Source: an uncultured Bacteroidota bacterium (GTDB lineage Bacteria > Bacteroidota > Bacteroidia > Bacteroidales > SZUA-534). From it: DNA of 7,253 nt. Position 1 is the stretch's first letter, and the number at the start of each line of letters is the position of its first letter. The position numbers and the translations under genes were made by a program. Positions 6,102 through 7,253 of the stretch are shown in pieces. The notes beneath the pieces were generated by a model. That model searched no databases, had not been told where the DNA came from, and was given only the letters and a program-made list of their open reading frames with translations. The DNA is taken from NCBI GenBank assembly GCA_937885735.1, contig CALABN010000323.1:1-7253 (forward strand). Direction: 5' to 3'.

Positions 6102-6224
6102 ATTCAGACAATTGACAACGGAAGTTTAACCGGCGACTTTCACTTTGCAAACATCGAATCGTTGGCAAATAATATCGATTTTGAGCAATGCAATATTATA
6201 TATGTGAATATATTGGCGTCTTGA
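6102..6224 (+). other. Coding-like open stretch without a start codon
   Basis: Between the barrel gene and the GH8 remnant, one frame stays open from 6102 to a TGA at 6222-6224. It reads NGSLTGDFHFANIESL and then ANNIDFEQCNIIYVNILAS, with a residue composition unlike random AT-rich DNA. There is no ATG or plausible ribosome binding site in this frame, and a TAA lies immediately upstream. It may be the 3' remnant of a lost gene or chance. The rest of the 205-bp gap holds no convincing promoter or terminator. Confidence 0.2.
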
Positions 6225-6247
6225 AAAGATACATTAATAAAAGCGAT

Positions 6248-6616
6248 ATGAAAAAAGCAAGACTAATTTTAGCGTGCGCAGTTGCCATGACAATGACATC
6301 ATGCGCAAACGAGACGCCAACCAACAACCCCTCGTTAAAGCCAGAACCTGGCAAAACCCGCAACCTGTTGCTTGAAGCAGGCTACTCTCAAGAGCAAATT
6401 GACACCAAACTGAACGAGACATTCTACAATCTGTTTGAAGGTCCTAACAAAATCTATTTTGAAGTTGAAGACTCAATGGCCTACATTTCCGACATCAAGA
6501 ACCACGATGTCCGCAGAAAACGGCACAGTGGCAGGCGCAGGCACATACAATTATGGCGATACAATCACCATTTCTGCCACATCAAATACAGGGTATTATT
6601 TCACACAATGGAGTGA
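6248..6616 (+). pseudogene. N-terminal fragment of a lipoprotein GH8 exo-oligoxylanase-type hydrolase
   Basis: From ATG 6248 the protein begins MKKARLILACAVAMTMTSC, a lipoprotein signal peptide with the acceptor Cys at residue 19. A Pro/Asn-rich linker (about 20-37) follows. Residues 38-89 match the start of GH8 reducing-end xylose-releasing exo-oligoxylanases: LLLEAGYSQEQIDTKL, FYNLFEGPNKIYFEV, MAYISDIKNHDVR. In the family DVR is followed by TEGMSYG, which holds the general-acid glutamate. Here similarity stops exactly after DVR (position 6514). The frame continues as 33 basic, unrelated residues read out of frame from the repeat region and stops at 6616. All catalytic residues and about four fifths of the enzyme are therefore missing. 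The ancestral function would be trimming xylo-oligosaccharides at the cell envelope; the remnant cannot be catalytic. A short lipoprotein of 122 residues might still be made. GH8 was assigned from memory of the family sequence, with good but not complete certainty. Confidence 0.72.
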
Positions 6617-6890
6617 CGGCAATACTGAAAATCCACGGAATGTGGTTGTCTCTTGTGACACAAGTTTGACTGCCATTTTTGCAATTAACTCTTATTCAAT
6701 CACATTGTCCGCAGAAAACGGCACAGTGTCAGGCGCAGGCACATACAACTATGGCGATACAATCAGCATTTCAGCCACACCAAACGAAGGCTATCATTTC
6801 ACACAATGGAGTGACGGCAATACGGAAAATCCACGTACAATAACCGTATCGGAAGATTTGGAATTGCAGGCATTGTTTGAAATGAACACT
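6508..6890 (+). repeat. Two tandem 198-bp copies encoding the B-like repeats
   Basis: Copy 1 starts at 6508 and copy 2 at 6706, both with TGTCCGCAGAAAACGGCACA; the period of 198 bp equals 66 codons. Roughly the first 140 bp of each are nearly identical at DNA level, including ATTTCACACAATGGAGTGAC and GGCAATAC. The last third has diverged. Near-identity of the 5' parts suggests recent duplication or gene conversion and offers a substrate for further recombination. Confidence 0.85.
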
Positions 6891-7112
6891 GACATTGCAT
6901 CTTCCGCTGTCACCGCTGTCAACATCTATGCACACCATAACGTCATAGTTGTAGAAAACGCCACAGCCGACATCTACGTTTACGATGCAATGGGTCGCCT
7001 TGTGGCTCGCCGTGCAACTTGCCAATCGGCTGAAATTGCAATCAGTCGTCAAGGTATTTACCTTGTCAAGGTTGGCAGTGAGGCGAAACGAGTAAGCGTT
7101 TTAGGCAATTGA
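6510..7112 (+). pseudogene. Orphaned InlB-B-like repeats plus T9SS-like C-terminal domain
   Basis: This is the 3' part of the composite gene, in a different frame from the GH8 fragment. The homologous region begins at TCC 6510 (SAENGTVAGAGTYNYGD) and runs about 200 codons to TGA 7110-7112. Two 66-residue repeats, each with SAENGTV-GAGTYNYGDT, a GYxFTQWSDGNTENPR segment and a closing AIF or ALF, match the InlB B-repeat-like modules common in Bacteroidota surface proteins. The last 70 residues (DIYVYDAMGRLVARR, then GIYLVKVGSEAKRVSVLGN) fit a T9SS type A sorting domain, which directs export through the type IX system and cell-surface attachment. No signal peptide exists in this frame: the frame is open back to a TTG at 6435, but that stretch is shadow sequence of the GH8 part. 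It therefore cannot be exported as it stands. A +1 shift near 6509 would rejoin it with the lipoprotein start. Confidence 0.75.
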
Positions 7113-7120
7113 TAGTTCGA

Positions 7121-7148
7121 AATTCAGATTTCAGAATTTAGAATTCAG
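7121..7148 (+). repeat. Tandem 7-bp repeat, four copies
   Basis: AATTCAG, ATTTCAG, AATTTAG and AATTCAG follow one another without gaps between the stop codon at 7112 and the terminator. The array is too short and AT-rich to assign a role; it resembles simple intergenic repeats often seen in Bacteroidota genomes. Confidence 0.6.
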
Positions 7149-7151
7149 AAT

Positions 7152-7184
7152 AAAAGGCAATGGACTTTGTGTCTGTTGCCTTTT
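7152..7184 (+). terminator. Rho-independent terminator after the composite gene
   Basis: AAAAGGCAA (7152-7160) pairs with TTGCCTTTT (7176-7184). The stem extends inward through two G-T wobbles and three Watson-Crick pairs (7161-7165 with 7171-7175), leaving a TTTGT loop. The T-run continues to 7189 as TTTTTTATTT. It sits 39 bases after the stop codon. The remaining bases to 7253 show no gene or recognisable element. Confidence 0.88.
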
Positions 7185-7253
7185 TTATTTGGGATGTATT
7201 TAAGGTGGGTTCTATAAATTGATTTCGAGAGATTTTTGAATTTTTATCGAGTA

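Noticed and set aside
6191..6215. Inverted repeat CAATAT / ATATTG with 13-base gap upstream of the GH8 fragment
   Set aside because: The arms are only six AT-rich bases, which is expected by chance here; no promoter of good quality is nearby to give it meaning.
6500..6520. Programmed ribosomal frameshift joining the GH8 fragment to the repeat region
   Set aside because: No slippery heptamer, stimulatory stem or internal Shine-Dalgarno site is evident, and the joined product would still lack the GH8 catalytic core. A deletion scar explains the data better.
7190..7253. Right-end sequence as the start of a gene or mobile element
   Set aside because: No start codon with a plausible leader, terminal inverted repeat or coding-like frame can be supported in the remaining 64 bases.

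Overview
The window looks like a chromosomal stretch from a member of the Bacteroidota, most likely order Bacteroidales. The grounds are promoter elements of the TTTG / TAnnTTTG type instead of -35/-10 boxes, A-rich leaders without clear Shine-Dalgarno sites, a TonB-receptor-like outer-membrane barrel with a carboxypeptidase-regulatory-like N-terminal domain, and a C-terminal domain resembling type IX secretion (T9SS) sorting signals. No tRNA, rRNA, CRISPR array or complete insertion sequence was seen.

Layout from left to right. (1) Position 1-277, minus strand: 5' part of a flavodoxin-domain protein that runs off the left edge. (2) 343-374: strong terminator, read on the minus strand. (3) 394-636, minus: a small acyl-carrier-protein-like protein whose phosphopantetheine serine is replaced by aspartate. 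Upstream lies AT-rich DNA with 10-bp phased tandem repeats (721-740 and 771-800). (4) 1071-2408, plus: MATE-family efflux transporter followed by a hairpin terminator. A dispersed repeat of about 32 bp occurs on each side of this gene (892-923, 2449-2480). (5) 2620-3507, minus: membrane-anchored LytTR transcription regulator. (6) 3508-3681: divergent control region with a textbook Bacteroidota promoter for the regulator, a likely promoter for the next gene, and a three-copy operator-like element whose two direct copies are 21 bp apart. (7) 3682-6042, plus: outer-membrane beta-barrel protein with signal peptide, carboxypeptidase-regulatory-like domain, plug domain and barrel. (8) 6248-7112, plus: a broken composite gene. 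The N-terminal part of a lipoprotein GH8 glycoside hydrolase (exo-oligoxylanase type) is joined out of frame to two InlB-B-like repeats and a T9SS-like C-terminal domain. A strong terminator follows at 7152-7184.

The most coherent functional unit is the divergent LytTR regulator and outer-membrane barrel pair: a membrane sensor-regulator beside an operator-like array between the two promoters suggests it controls itself, the barrel gene, or both. The GH8-derived remnant suggests ancestry in a plant-polysaccharide-degrading gut or rumen organism. Its junction has the form expected of a deletion at an 8-bp microhomology. The serine-less ACP homologue is the most unusual single protein. All family assignments were made by reading the sequence, without database searches.
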